Of a stretch of DNA of 64,000 nt, positions 35,530 to 45,288 are shown piece by piece; positions within the stretch are counted from its first letter, which is position 1; each line of letters opens with the position of its first letter. Origin of the DNA: Millisia brevis NBRC 105863 (GTDB lineage Bacteria; Actinomycetota; Actinomycetes; Mycobacteriales; Mycobacteriaceae). The translations under genes and the position numbers were made by a program. Location: positions 1 to 64,000 of the forward strand of contig NZ_BCRN01000009.1 of NCBI RefSeq assembly GCF_001552615.1, written 5' to 3'. Under the pieces are notes generated by a model. That model did no database searches, was not told the DNA's origin, and saw only the letters and a program-made list of their open reading frames with translations.

Positions 35530-36585
35530 TCATCCGGTCGGCTCGATCAACCGCCACCCTCGATCGGTTTCGAAGATCTTCTCGAAACCGACGATCGACA
35601 ACACCTCCGCGAGGGCCTCGTCGGCATCGTCCGCGTAGGCGAGCAGCAGCTCGACGCCGCCGAGAGCGAGCCAGTGCGCCGCCCGACGGATCAGCTCCGC
35701 CGCGACGGTCCGGGCATCGACGTGCTCCCGCTCGGCGTGCTGCGACTCGACGTACAGGTTCGCGACGTCGGCGCACCGCACGCCCGGTCCCACGGTGATG
35801 TCGTCCACCTCGATCCAACCGATCCGGTTGCCCCGGATCGACGCGGTCAGGACGGTCCCCAAGCCGCCGACCGAACGGGTGATATCCACCTCCGATCGTG
35901 CGGCGTCCGATCGTCCAGTGTCCGATCGTGCGGCGTCCGATCGCGCAGCTTCCGGTCGTGCACTGCCGACTACGAGGTCCGAGACGCGAGCGGCCCACCC
36001 GGTTTCCGAGGAGTGTTCCGGGACGAACCCGGCCTCGCGCAACATCCGCTGGATGTGGGGCCATTGTCGCGGGATGCCGTAGACGCCGCCGACCGGCAAT
36101 CGACCGTCGGCAAGGACGGCACGCGCGCCCCTGCGGCGGGCGAGGGCCATCGCCGCCGTCAGCACCGCGCGGCCCGCTCGGGAAGCGTCGGACCAGATCG
36201 GCGAGTCGGGGACGTGCAGGATCCACGCGATTTCGACGCATCCTCGGTAGCCGGCCGGGACGGTGGCGTCGGCGGCGTATCGCAGGACCAGGCAGGCCGC
36301 GGTGATCCGCCCGGACTGTTCGGCGACGAGGGCGAACCGTTCGACCACCCACCGATCGACGATGAACTCGCCGGGCTCGCGCTCGAGCTGGTTCAACACG
36401 GTATTGACCGGCACCGACAGACCCGGCACGACCGCGCGCGCATGTCGGTTGACCAGGTCGGCCAACTGATCGCGATCACTGCGCCGAAAGCGCCGGACCG
36501 TCGTATCGCCCACGGTGTGGGCAGCGGGATCGTCGGCGGCAACCACTGGGCCGCTCGTCGGGGATGCATCGCCGGGGAATGGCAC
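35530..36585 (-). CDS. GNAT-like acetyltransferase with tandem domains
   Basis: About 351 residues. The first GNAT-like region (about 30-180) contains TTVRRFRRSDRDQLADLVNRH and LTAAMALARRRGARAVLADG. The second (about 230-351) contains IGWIEVDDITVGPGVR and ELIRRAAHWLALGGVE. Between them is a short run of five-residue repeats (RSDAA/RSDTG). The acceptor is unknown. GTG at 36585 (VPFPGDASP) is chosen because GAGG lies 6 bases before it; an in-frame GTG at 36633 is weaker. The 3' end contains the hairpin that probably terminates the convergent AAA gene. Confidence 0.75.
   Translation of the reverse strand: MPFPGDASPTSGPVVAADDPAAHTVGDTTVRRFRRSDRDQLADLVNRHARAVVPGLSVPVNTVLNQLEREPGEFIVDRWVVERFALVAEQSGRITAACLVLRYAADATVPAGYRGCVEIAWILHVPDSPIWSDASRAGRAVLTAAMALARRRGARAVLADGRLPVGGVYGIPRQWPHIQRMLREAGFVPEHSSETGWAARVSDLVVGSARPEAARSDAARSDTGRSDAARSEVDITRSVGGLGTVLTASIRGNRIGWIEVDDITVGPGVRCADVANLYVESQHAEREHVDARTVAAELIRRAAHWLALGGVELLLAYADDADEALAEVLSIVGFEKIFETDRGWRLIEPTG
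35564..35591 (+). terminator. Terminator-like hairpin inside the GNAT 3' end
   Basis: Perfect 10-base arms TCGGTTTCGA/TCGAAACCGA with an 8-base loop, 43 bases after the AAA ATPase stop. It is embedded in coding sequence of the convergent gene, a compact arrangement between genes only 9 bases apart. Confidence 0.6.
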
Positions 36586-36740
36586 GGAGGACCTCACTCG
36601 ACTGGGTCGGTCCGAGCGGACGCGACGGGTCACCGGGGAGGCCGTTACCGGTACGGCACGGCGTCGACAGTACCGCAGCCGGCGACGATCGGGCCGGCCG
36701 CCGAACGGCCCTCAACCGGCGGCCGTGGAATGCTGAATTT

Positions 36741-37652
36741 GTGCCCGACGACGACCACGCCGCCCCCGACGGGTCCGGCCGCTCCGGCGGCGACGCACAG
36801 CCGGCACCCGGCGGCGACGCGCACCCGGCAACCGACGGCGACGCACATCCGCCGCTGCGGGCGCGGTTGACCGGGCGCGTCCAGGGTCGGCCGGCGCTCT
36901 CCGCCGCCGTGGTGATCGCGGTCGGCTTGCTGCTGCTCGGCTCGGTCGCCGGGGCACGTTCGATCCTGGTACGGGAGGACGTGCCGCCGACCGAGGCTCG
37001 GCCCGCAGCGTCCGAGCCGGCCACGGTCGCGTCGTTGATCACCGCGGGCGCGCGCGTCGACCCGGCCGATCAACACCTCTTCTCCTCCGCCGCCGCACAG
37101 GACTCACCGGCCGGTGTGCTCAGCCGGGTCATCCCGTGGACCGGCACCGGCGAGCTGAGCACGGTGGCCGGAACGCCGGGCTCCCCCGTCCCGCCCGGCC
37201 CACGACATCTGCGCGTGCGGGTGGAGACCGAGGTCGGCCTGCCGGTCGACGCGACCCGTTTTGCCGACTTCGCGATCGACGTTCTCAACGATCCGCGCGG
37301 CTGGGGCGGGCGGGGCTATACCTTCGAACGCACCGACGGATCGGACGCCGCGTTCGAGCTGATTCTGGCCAGCCCGGACACCTCCGAACGCATGTGTGCG
37401 CCGCTGGGCACCTTCGGCACCATGTCCTGTCGCGCGGGCAACCGGGTGATCCTGACCTGGTACCGATGGGCGATCGGGATCCCCGACTACGGAACCGCGG
37501 TCACCGACTATCGCCGATATGTCGTCAACCATGAGGTCGGTCACTATCTGGGCTTCGGTCATGTCTTCTGCCCCGGCGTCGGGCAACCCGCGCCGCTGAT
37601 GATGCAGCAGACCAAGGGGCTCGACGGATGCCTGCCGAACCCCTGGCCGTAG
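36741..37652 (+). CDS. DUF3152 membrane-anchored putative zinc metalloprotease
   Basis: About 303 residues. A hydrophilic N-terminus carries a GGDAHPA-type repeat (about 10-35), followed by one membrane helix (about 55-77, LSAAVVIAVGLLLLGSVAG) and an extracellular domain. That domain holds the zinc motif NHEVGHYLGFGH (HExGHxxxxxH, residues about 255-266) and paired cysteines. The motif matches the DUF3152 family of actinobacteria; proteolysis is inferred, with no proven substrate. The GTG at 36741 is preferred because upstream residues are Arg-rich and atypical. No ribosome-binding site is visible, so the transcript may be leaderless. Confidence 0.85.
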   Translation: MPDDDHAAPDGSGRSGGDAQPAPGGDAHPATDGDAHPPLRARLTGRVQGRPALSAAVVIAVGLLLLGSVAGARSILVREDVPPTEARPAASEPATVASLITAGARVDPADQHLFSSAAAQDSPAGVLSRVIPWTGTGELSTVAGTPGSPVPPGPRHLRVRVETEVGLPVDATRFADFAIDVLNDPRGWGGRGYTFERTDGSDAAFELILASPDTSERMCAPLGTFGTMSCRAGNRVILTWYRWAIGIPDYGTAVTDYRRYVVNHEVGHYLGFGHVFCPGVGQPAPLMMQQTKGLDGCLPNPWP

Positions 37653-37927
37653 GGGAGCAGAAATTCGCGTGCCGCCTTGAACATTCGGGACTTTACCGAC
37701 CGATCAACCGGAAAATGATCATGAAAAGTGGCCGGCTCGGCACAGCTTCGCCATCATGACCACGCCGTGGTGGTCGTCAACCGCCACCATCCGGATGCAG
37801 CCGGCGCCGGCGACCTCGGCCGGCATCGGCGCGGTCACCCCCCGTTAGACTGACCCCCGGGCCCGCCTCAGGGAGGGCCTTTTCCGGACACCCCGCCGCT
37901 GTCCCTCGACGGCCACAACCCGACGGA

Positions 37928-40825
37928 GTGCCAGCGTTGATCCTTATCGTGATCGCCCACGCGATCGCCGCTCTCGCCTCGCCGATCCTCGTTGCTCGGC
38001 TCGGTCGGCGCGCCTTCCCGTTGCTCGCCCTCGTCCCCGCCGCCGGTGCGGTCTGGGTGGCGCGGACGCCCGCGGACGGCCGGACCGAATCCCTCTCGTG
38101 GGTGCCGGCCCTGCACATGCAGCTCGACTTCCGCTTCGACAGTCTCGCCCGCATCATGGCGATGATCGTTCTGGCGGTCGGTGCGCTCGTGCTGGTCTAT
38201 TGCGCCCGGTACTTCGAGGACGACGAACCCCGGCTCGGCTTCTTCGCCGGTGAGCTGGTCGCCTTCGCGGGCGTCATGTTCGCACTGGTCACCACGGACA
38301 ACACCCTGGTGTTGCTCATCTTCTGGGAACTGACGACCGTCCTGTCGTTCCTGCTGGTCGGCCACTACGCCGAACGCGCGACGAGCCGGCGAGCCGCCAC
38401 CCAGGCGCTGCTGGTCACCACGGCCGGCGGTCTGGCGATGTTGATCGGCATCATCGTGCTCGGCGAAATGCCCGGCGGCAGCTATACCTTGTCGGAACTG
38501 GTCGCCAACCCGCCGTCCGGAACCGCCGCCGCGACCGGGATCGCGCTGATCCTGGTCGGCGCGCTGAGCAAATCCGCGATCGTCCCGCTGCACTTCTGGT
38601 TGCCCGGTGCGATGGCCGCGCCCACCCCGGTCAGCGCCTACCTGCACGCCGCTGCGATGGTGAAGGCGGGCGTCTACCTCGTCGCGCGGCTGTCCCCCGG
38701 CTTCTCCGATTCCGGCGCCTGGGCGCCGATGGTGCTCGTGCTCGGCACCGCGTCGATGTTGCTCGCCGGCTGGCGGGCGATGCGCGTCCACGACCTGAAG
38801 TTGGTGCTCGCCTACGGCACGGTCAGCCAGTTGGGTCTGATGGTGATGCTCGTCGGGCTGGGCACCGAAACCGCGATGCTCGCCGGCCTGACAATGGTCG
38901 TCGCCCACTCGATGTTCAAGGCCGCGCTGTTCATGATCGTCGGCATCATCGACCACAGCGCCGGCACCCGCGATATGCACAAGCTCGGCTGGTTGGGCGA
39001 CCGCGCCCCGTTCCTGCTGATCATCTCGATCGTCGCCGCGTTCAGCATGGCCGGCCTGCCGCCGTTGCTCGGTTTCGTGGGCAAGGAAGCCGCGCTGGCC
39101 GCGGTGGTCGAGACCCCCGTGCTGTCCCCCGCAGCGGGCTGGGCGCTGACCGCGGCCCTGGTGGTCGGATCGATGCTCACCCTCGCCTACAGCATCCGCT
39201 TCATCCGCGGCGCCTTCGGTCGCAAGCATCTGCGCCGGCCGAGCAAGGCGGTCGCCAATTGGCACGCGCCGGACGCGTTCTTCCTGTCGGTGCCGACCGT
39301 CCTGGCGGCGGCCGGTCTGGTGACCGCGATCGTCTCCCCGTGGCTCGGTTCGATCCTGGAGACCTACAGCTCGCAGGTCCCGGCCCTCGGCCTACCCGGT
39401 CGAGCGCCGGCGGGGACCCCGGAGCCGTATACCTACCACCTCTCCCTGTGGCACGGGTTCACCCTCGAACTCGGCCTGACCGCGATCGTGATCGTCGGCG
39501 GTGTGGCGATCTACTTCGTCAACCGGGAGATGCTCGCCCGCAGCGCCCTGACCCTGCAGAGCGTCAACGCCGACCGCATCTACGACGCCACCCTGCGCGG
39601 TATGGACACCGCGTCCAACCGGCTGACCGGCTTCGTCCAGCGCGGCTCGCTGCCCCTGACCCAGACGATCATCCTGGTCTGCTTCGCCCTGCTGCCCACG
39701 ATCGTGCTGATCACGGGCGATCGGTCGAATGTCGAGGTCACCCTCTGGTCGAATCCGTGGCAGGTCGTCGTCGGTCTGATCATGATCCCGGTGGCTCTCG
39801 CGGCCGTGATCATGCGCAACCGCCTGGCGGCGACCCTGCTGGTCGGCCTGTCCGGGTACGGCGTGGGCGTCATCTTCGCCCTCCAGGGTGCACCGGACCT
39901 CGCGCTGACCCAGTTCCTGGTCGAGACGCTGCTGCTGGTGGTCTTCATCCTGGTGCTGCGCAAGCTTCCGCCCGAGGTCGACGAGCGCAACGGCGTCGGC
40001 AAGCGCGGGCCGCGCGCGATCCTCGCGATCGCCGTCGGCGCCTCCGCCGCGGCGGTGACCGCCTTCGCCTCGGCCGCCCGCTCGACCGAACCGATCGCCA
40101 CGATGATCCCGGATCTGGCCTACGAGTTCGGCGACGGAGCCAACCCGGTCAACGTGCTGCTGGTCGACATCCGCGCCTGGGACACCATGGGTGAGGTCGC
40201 CGTGCTGGTGGCCGCCGCCACCGGCGTCGCCAGCCTGGTCTTCCGCAATCGGCGATTCGGTACCGCTCCGCGGGTGGCCGACGCCCCGGACGCGGCCACG
40301 GAGGGTCGCAGCGGCACCACCTGGTTGCGCGGCGGCACCCTGATCCCGTCGCGCTACCGCTCGCTGATCCTCCAGGTGACCACCCGTCTGGTCTTCCCGA
40401 CGCTGATGGTGCTGTCGGTGTACTTCTTCTTCTCCGGCCACAACGCACCCGGCGGCGGATTCGCGGGCGGCCTGACCGCCGGACTGGCGCTGGTGCTGCG
40501 GTACCTGGCCGGCGGCCGGTACGAACTCGGCGAGACGATCCCGATCGACGCGGGCAAGATCCTCGGAGCCGGCCTCGCCTTCGCCGCGGGCACCGCGATC
40601 TTCTCGCTGCTGCTCGGGGCGCCGGTGCTGTCCTCGGCGACCCTCGAGGTCACCCTGCCGATCCTCGGCCACATCAAGCTGGTCACCGCGCTGTTCTTCG
40701 ACCTGGGGGTCTACCTGATCGTCATCGGCCTGGTACTCGACATCCTGCGCAGCCTCGGCGCGCGCCTGGACTCGTCCGAGGAGCAACTCGCGCTGCGTCG
40801 ACGGGTGGAGGTGGGCGTCCGATGA
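37928..40825 (+). CDS. mrpA: Mrp/Mnh antiporter subunit A fused to subunit B
   Basis: A 965-residue membrane protein. The NuoL/MrpA-like core (about 1-640) includes the proton-channel segments TTVLSFLLVGHYAE, HAAAMVKAGVYLVARL and LPPLLGFVGKEAAL. An MrpB-type domain follows (about 810-950, LVFPTLMVLSVYFFFSGHNAPGGGFAGGL). With the C-G subunits it exchanges Na+ (or other cations) for H+ across the membrane, giving salt and alkali tolerance. GTG start after GACGGA. It overlaps mrpC by 4 bases; the six genes form one operon. Confidence 0.95.
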   Translation: MPALILIVIAHAIAALASPILVARLGRRAFPLLALVPAAGAVWVARTPADGRTESLSWVPALHMQLDFRFDSLARIMAMIVLAVGALVLVYCARYFEDDEPRLGFFAGELVAFAGVMFALVTTDNTLVLLIFWELTTVLSFLLVGHYAERATSRRAATQALLVTTAGGLAMLIGIIVLGEMPGGSYTLSELVANPPSGTAAATGIALILVGALSKSAIVPLHFWLPGAMAAPTPVSAYLHAAAMVKAGVYLVARLSPGFSDSGAWAPMVLVLGTASMLLAGWRAMRVHDLKLVLAYGTVSQLGLMVMLVGLGTETAMLAGLTMVVAHSMFKAALFMIVGIIDHSAGTRDMHKLGWLGDRAPFLLIISIVAAFSMAGLPPLLGFVGKEAALAAVVETPVLSPAAGWALTAALVVGSMLTLAYSIRFIRGAFGRKHLRRPSKAVANWHAPDAFFLSVPTVLAAAGLVTAIVSPWLGSILETYSSQVPALGLPGRAPAGTPEPYTYHLSLWHGFTLELGLTAIVIVGGVAIYFVNREMLARSALTLQSVNADRIYDATLRGMDTASNRLTGFVQRGSLPLTQTIILVCFALLPTIVLITGDRSNVEVTLWSNPWQVVVGLIMIPVALAAVIMRNRLAATLLVGLSGYGVGVIFALQGAPDLALTQFLVETLLLVVFILVLRKLPPEVDERNGVGKRGPRAILAIAVGASAAAVTAFASAARSTEPIATMIPDLAYEFGDGANPVNVLLVDIRAWDTMGEVAVLVAAATGVASLVFRNRRFGTAPRVADAPDAATEGRSGTTWLRGGTLIPSRYRSLILQVTTRLVFPTLMVLSVYFFFSGHNAPGGGFAGGLTAGLALVLRYLAGGRYELGETIPIDAGKILGAGLAFAAGTAIFSLLLGAPVLSSATLEVTLPILGHIKLVTALFFDLGVYLIVIGLVLDILRSLGARLDSSEEQLALRRRVEVGVR

Positions 40826-41460
40826 CCATCGACCTGGGGATGTACCTGGTGATCGGGGTGCTGATCGCGTCCGGCACCTTCCTGCTGATCGAACGCAGCA
40901 TCACCCGGATGCTGCTCGGGCTGCTGCTGATCGGCAACGGGGTCAACCTGATGCTGATCGTCGCCGGCGGCCCTCCGGGGGAACCGCCACTGGTCGGACG
41001 GTTCAGCGACGCCGGTGAAGGTGTGGCCGATCCGTTGGCCCAGGCGATGGTGTTGACCGCGATCGTCATCTCCATGGGTATCGCGGCCTTCGTATTGACT
41101 CTCGCTTATCGCTCCTACCAGCTCAACGTCAAGGACGTCCTCGAGGACGACCCCGAGGACACCAGGATCTCCAAGCGTCGCGTCGCCGACGCACCCGACC
41201 GGGACCGCTCGGACGATCCGGTCACCGGCGAGCCGAGCATGCGCGGTGACGCCTTCGACGAGAAGGGCAATCCGATCCCCCTCGACAAGCTGACCAACTC
41301 GAGCCGCGAGGACATCGAGGCCTACGCCACGCTGCACGACGGCGAGTTCGATGCCGACGAGGGCGATGCGGACGAGGACGACGACGGGTCGGAGCACTCC
41401 TCCGCCGGGTCGGGCGGACCGGACGCCGGTACCGACGAGTCGAACGGGGGCCGGCGATGA
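40822..41460 (+). CDS. mrpC: Mrp antiporter subunit C
   Basis: A 212-residue NuoK-like subunit with three helices in the first 100 residues (LGMYLVIGVLIASGTFLLIE, LLLIGNGVNLMLI, VLTAIVISMGIAAFVL). A long acidic cytosolic tail (about 110-212, rich in Asp, Glu and Ser) is longer than the usual 110-130-residue protein. The tail may interact with other subunits or cations. Both ends overlap neighbours by 4 bases. Confidence 0.93.
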   Translation: MTIDLGMYLVIGVLIASGTFLLIERSITRMLLGLLLIGNGVNLMLIVAGGPPGEPPLVGRFSDAGEGVADPLAQAMVLTAIVISMGIAAFVLTLAYRSYQLNVKDVLEDDPEDTRISKRRVADAPDRDRSDDPVTGEPSMRGDAFDEKGNPIPLDKLTNSSREDIEAYATLHDGEFDADEGDADEDDDGSEHSSAGSGGPDAGTDESNGGRR

Positions 41461-43124
41461 CCAACGAGTTGACCGCGGTCCTCGCGCCGCTGCCGGTGGT
41501 CCTGCCGCTGATCGGCTCCGCGATCGCGCTGATGGTCGGCCGCCGCCCGCGCATCCAGCGCGCGGTGACCACGCTGGTGCTGATCGCGCTGGTCATCGTC
41601 TCGGCGTTGCTGCTCTATCTGGCCGATACCAACGGCACCTTCGCCCTGCAGGTCGGCGGCTGGGACGCGCCGATCGGCATCACGATCGTGGTCGACCGAC
41701 TGTCGGCGTTGATGGTGCTGGTATCCACGGTGGTGCTGCTGGCGGTCATCGTCTACGCGATCGGCCAGGGCATCCGGGACGGCAACGGCGAACAACCGGT
41801 GTCGATCTTCCTGCCCAGCTACCTGATCCTGACCGCCGGTGTCTGCCAGGCCTTCCTCGCGGGCGACCTGTTCAACCTCTACGTCGGCTTCGAAGTTCTG
41901 TTGGTGTCGTCGTTCGTGCTGCTCACCCTGGGAGCGAGCGCGGATCGGGTCCGCGCCGGCGCCAACTACGTGCTGGTTTCGGTGCTGTCGTCGATGATCT
42001 TCCTGATCGGCATCGCCGCGACGTACGCGGCCACCGGCACGCTGAACATGGCGCAGATCTCCGAGCGGGTCGGGGACCTGCCGTCCGGTGTGGCCGCCGC
42101 GCTCTTCGGCGTCCTGCTGATCGCCTTCGGCATCAAAGCGGCGGTCTTCCCGCTGTCCACCTGGTTGCCGGACTCCTATCCGACGGCCCCGGCCCCGGTC
42201 ACGGCCGTCTTCGCCGGCCTGCTCACCAAGGTCGGCGTCTACGCGATCATCCGCGCTCACTCGTTGCTGTTCGCCGAGGTCAACCTCAACGGGCTGCTGA
42301 TGGTCTGCGGTCTGCTGACGATGCTGGTCGGCATCCTCGGTGCGATCGCACAGAACGACATCAAGCGTCTGCTGTCGTTCACGCTGGTCAGCCATATCGG
42401 CTACATGATCTTCGGCATCGCGCTGTCCAGCGTCGCCGGCTTGACCGGGGCGGTCTACTACGTCGCCCACCACATCATCGTGCAAACGACGTTGTTCCTG
42501 GTGGTGGGGCTGATCGAACGACAAGCCGGGTCGTCGTCGCTACGCCGACTCGGAGGGCTCGCCCAGATGAGCCCGGTACTGGCATTGACGTTCCTGATCC
42601 CCGCGCTCAACCTCGGCGGTATCCCGCCGTTCTCCGGCTTCATCGGCAAGGTCGCGCTACTCGAGGCCGGCGTCGAGAACGGTTCGGCGCTGGCGTTGGC
42701 CCTGGTGGCGGGCAGTGTGATCACCAGCCTGCTGACGCTGTACGTCGTCGCCCGCGTCTGGACGAAGGCATTCTGGCGGGCCCGCGCCGACGCCCCTGAG
42801 GGTGATCTGGCGGACAACAGCCCCAACGCCCTGATCAACGATTCGAACGACATCCAGTTCGCCGATCGCGACGACGTCGGCCGGATGCCGGCGCCGATGC
42901 TGCTGCCGACGATCGCGCTGGTCGGAGTGGGCCTGGCGTTGACCGTCTTCGCCGGCCCGATGATCAACATCAGCGAACGCGCCGCGATCGATCTGTCGGA
43001 CCGTTCGGTCTACATCGACGCCGTGCTCGGGACCGATCCGGACGCTCCGATCGGCCGCGACACCACCAGCCCCGGCGGTGCCGACGCCACCGCGGCGCCG
43101 ACGACCGAGGGAGCAACGCCATGA
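41457..43124 (+). CDS. mrpD: Mrp antiporter subunit D
   Basis: A 555-residue NuoM/N-like proton-translocating subunit with about 14 membrane helices. Diagnostic segments are LFNLYVGFEVLLVSSFVLL, VFPLSTWLPDSYPTAPAPV, IGYMIFGIAL and LGGIPPFSGFIGKVALLEAG. A charged loop near 440-480 and a Thr/Ala-rich C-terminus are present. Translationally coupled to mrpC and mrpE. Confidence 0.95.
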   Translation: MTNELTAVLAPLPVVLPLIGSAIALMVGRRPRIQRAVTTLVLIALVIVSALLLYLADTNGTFALQVGGWDAPIGITIVVDRLSALMVLVSTVVLLAVIVYAIGQGIRDGNGEQPVSIFLPSYLILTAGVCQAFLAGDLFNLYVGFEVLLVSSFVLLTLGASADRVRAGANYVLVSVLSSMIFLIGIAATYAATGTLNMAQISERVGDLPSGVAAALFGVLLIAFGIKAAVFPLSTWLPDSYPTAPAPVTAVFAGLLTKVGVYAIIRAHSLLFAEVNLNGLLMVCGLLTMLVGILGAIAQNDIKRLLSFTLVSHIGYMIFGIALSSVAGLTGAVYYVAHHIIVQTTLFLVVGLIERQAGSSSLRRLGGLAQMSPVLALTFLIPALNLGGIPPFSGFIGKVALLEAGVENGSALALALVAGSVITSLLTLYVVARVWTKAFWRARADAPEGDLADNSPNALINDSNDIQFADRDDVGRMPAPMLLPTIALVGVGLALTVFAGPMINISERAAIDLSDRSVYIDAVLGTDPDAPIGRDTTSPGGADATAAPTTEGATP

Positions 43125-43795
43125 CCGCCCCGCTGCGCAGCCACGGCGTCGGCAAGCCCCCGCGTCGTCGTGTGATCCTGCGGATGACCGTGCTCGCCTG
43201 GCTGACCGGTGTGTGGGTACTGCTGTGGGGGAACCTGTCCTGGGCGAACGTTCTCGGCGGGCTGGTGGTCGCGATCGCGATCACCATGCTGCTGCCCCTG
43301 CCCCCGGTCGCGGTCCAGGGGCGGGTGCGGTTCATCTCGCTCGCCAAACTGCTCGTGGCGGTCTGCTACTACTCGATCCTGTCGAGCCTGCAGGCCGCCT
43401 GGTTGGCCATTCGCCCCGCCGCCCCGCCGGCAACCGGCGTGATGCGACGGCAGGTGGCGATCAAGTCCGACCTGGTGTTCACGCTGATGGTCGACGCGCT
43501 GAACCTGGTGCCCGGCACCATGGTGATCGATATGGATACCCGCCGCCGGCTGCTCTACATCCACGTGCTGGATCTCGGCAGCGAACGGTCGGTTGCCGAG
43601 TTCAACCGACTGGTCGACCGCTACGAGAAGTTGTTCCACGAGGCGTTCGAGCGGGAGGAGGACTGGGCACCGGACACCCGGACGTTGAACCGCCCGAAGC
43701 CGGACCAGCCGGCGACTCCGGAATCGGGGCCCGCCCCGGCCGACACCACCCCGGACACTCCATCGGCATCCGAGCGAACGGAGGACGATCGATGA
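43121..43795 (+). CDS. mrpE: Mrp antiporter subunit E
   Basis: A 224-residue MnhE with two to three N-terminal helices (LAWLTGVWVLLWGNLSWANVL, LGGLVVAIAITMLLPL). The conserved cytosolic stretch includes SDLVFTLMVDALNLVPGT and DMDTRRRLLYIHVLD. The C-terminal 40 residues are Pro/Thr-rich and extra compared with short homologues. Overlaps mrpD and mrpF by 4 bases. Confidence 0.93.
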   Translation: MTAPLRSHGVGKPPRRRVILRMTVLAWLTGVWVLLWGNLSWANVLGGLVVAIAITMLLPLPPVAVQGRVRFISLAKLLVAVCYYSILSSLQAAWLAIRPAAPPATGVMRRQVAIKSDLVFTLMVDALNLVPGTMVIDMDTRRRLLYIHVLDLGSERSVAEFNRLVDRYEKLFHEAFEREEDWAPDTRTLNRPKPDQPATPESGPAPADTTPDTPSASERTEDDR

Positions 43796-44067
43796 CCATC
43801 GTGCTGTTGATCTGCGGCGTATCCCTGATGATCGCCGCCGTGCTCAGTACCTACCGGGTCATCATCGGCCCGGACACCCTCGATCGCATGGTCGCCGCCG
43901 ACACGGTGGTCGCCCTGGCGATGTGCGGTCTGACCGTGTGGGCGGTGTACAGCCGGGACACCACCGTCGTGCCGGCGATCGTGACGCTGTCGTTGGTGCT
44001 GTTCATCGGATCGGTCGCGGTCGCCCGCTTCCGGGTGCGCGATATCCCGGCGGGAACGAGCCGATGA
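43792..44067 (+). CDS. mrpF: Mrp antiporter subunit F
   Basis: A 91-residue three-helix protein (MTIVLLICGVSLMIAAVLS, the conserved VIIGPDTLDRMVAADT, VVPAIVTLSLVLFIGSVAVARF). GAGGACGATCG precedes the ATG. Position between E and G and the GPDTLDR motif identify MnhF. Confidence 0.92.
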   Translation: MTIVLLICGVSLMIAAVLSTYRVIIGPDTLDRMVAADTVVALAMCGLTVWAVYSRDTTVVPAIVTLSLVLFIGSVAVARFRVRDIPAGTSR

Positions 44068-44414
44068 TCGCGACCGTCCTCGACGTCATCTCGGCGTTCT
44101 TCCTGCTGTCCGGTTCGCTGTTGTCATTGGCTGCGGCGATCGGCGTCGTGCGCTTCTCCGACACGCTCACCCGCATGCACCCGGCGGGCAAGCCGCAGGT
44201 GGTCGGCCTGATCCTGGTGGCGATCGGCGCGATCATCAGCCTGCGCGGCAGCTCCGATATTTGGATGCTGGTGCTCGCCGGGATCTTCACCGCCCTGACC
44301 ACCCCGGTGATCGCCTACACGGTCGCCCGGGTCGCCTATCACGAGCAGCGGGTGCGCGACGGCATCCTGGTGATCGATACGCCGACCCCGGAGGAGAGCG
44401 AGTCGCCGAACTAG
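44064..44414 (+). CDS. mrpG: Mrp antiporter subunit G
   Basis: A 116-residue MnhG with three helices and the signature RFSDTLTRMHPAGKPQ, normal length for the family. Last gene of the mrp operon; its stop is 22 bases from the convergent HAD gene. Confidence 0.93.
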   Translation: MIATVLDVISAFFLLSGSLLSLAAAIGVVRFSDTLTRMHPAGKPQVVGLILVAIGAIISLRGSSDIWMLVLAGIFTALTTPVIAYTVARVAYHEQRVRDGILVIDTPTPEESESPN

Positions 44415-44436
44415 GCTCGGCCGGCAGATCCGGCGG

Positions 44437-45288
44437 TCAGCCGGGAACGGGTCCCACCAGGCCGTGGAACCAGTCGAGAATCTGCTCGCCGGCGGCGATC
44501 CCGGAGACGGTGGTGACCGTCAGGCCGTTGCTGGTCCAACCCAATTGGTGCAGTTCACCATGGGCCGGGCGGATCGCCCGATCGGCGGCCTCGAGCATGA
44601 CGGCGTCGAGGGCCCCGTCGCCGGCCGCCAGCAGGGGAGCGTCCGGGGCGAGGCGGTCCTCGGCGATCAGCCGTTCCCGCACGTACGCCAGCGCGGAGGC
44701 CTTGTCGACGGCGTTGGGCATCGCGTAGATCTTGCGGCCCTGCTGGGAGACATTCCAGCCGCGCTCGCCCGCCCACAGTTGCAGGATGGCCAGGGCGTCG
44801 GCGGGCTGCTCGGCCGGCTCGACCACCAGGTAGCAGAACAGGCCGTCGGCGATCCGGCGTTTGCGGATCCAGGAGGTGTCCTCGCCGATCAGGATGCCGG
44901 TGAACAGCACGTGCGCCACCTCGTCGAGCGCGGCGGCCCGGTCGCGGGCCATGCGCCGGCTGCGGATGTCGATCCACTCGGGATCGGCCGTCCCGTCCCA
45001 CAGCACCGTGCCACCGTTGGCGACCACCGCCGGGCTGTGCGGGCCGCCGGGCAGGTGAATCCGCTGGTACTGCTCGACGGTGCGGGTGGTCACCGGAACC
45101 ACTGCCGCCCGCCGCGTCAGGTCGCGCAACAACTCCGCGGATCGGGCGGTCAGATAGGACAGCTCCTGCCCGTCGAGCCATTCGACGCAGAGCATGTCGT
45201 CGCTCGGGTCGGCGGCGCTCGCGGCACGCGAGTAGATCATCGTGCGGTCTAGGTCGGTGGCGACCAGTGTCGCGGCGGGGGCGGTCAC
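44437..45288 (-). CDS. HAD-superfamily phosphatase of the Ter locus
   Basis: A 283-residue HAD protein. Motif I ATDLDRTMIY starts near residue 11, motif II VPVTTRT near 70 and motif IV AAGDGALDAVML near 230. It resembles sucrose-phosphate-phosphatase-like HADs that occur as the last enzyme of the biosynthetic module in Ter operons, where a nucleoside-like metabolite was proposed by Anantharaman and colleagues. GTG at 45288 overlaps the previous stop (GTGA). The substrate is unknown. Confidence 0.85.
   Translation of the reverse strand: MTAPAATLVATDLDRTMIYSRAASAADPSDDMLCVEWLDGQELSYLTARSAELLRDLTRRAAVVPVTTRTVEQYQRIHLPGGPHSPAVVANGGTVLWDGTADPEWIDIRSRRMARDRAAALDEVAHVLFTGILIGEDTSWIRKRRIADGLFCYLVVEPAEQPADALAILQLWAGERGWNVSQQGRKIYAMPNAVDKASALAYVRERLIAEDRLAPDAPLLAAGDGALDAVMLEAADRAIRPAHGELHQLGWTSNGLTVTTVSGIAAGEQILDWFHGLVGPVPG

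Noticed and set aside
37700-37740. Fur/Zur-like palindrome (AAAATGATCATGAAAA) before mrpA
   Set aside because: Only the central ATGATCAT is symmetric, and no metal-related gene follows.
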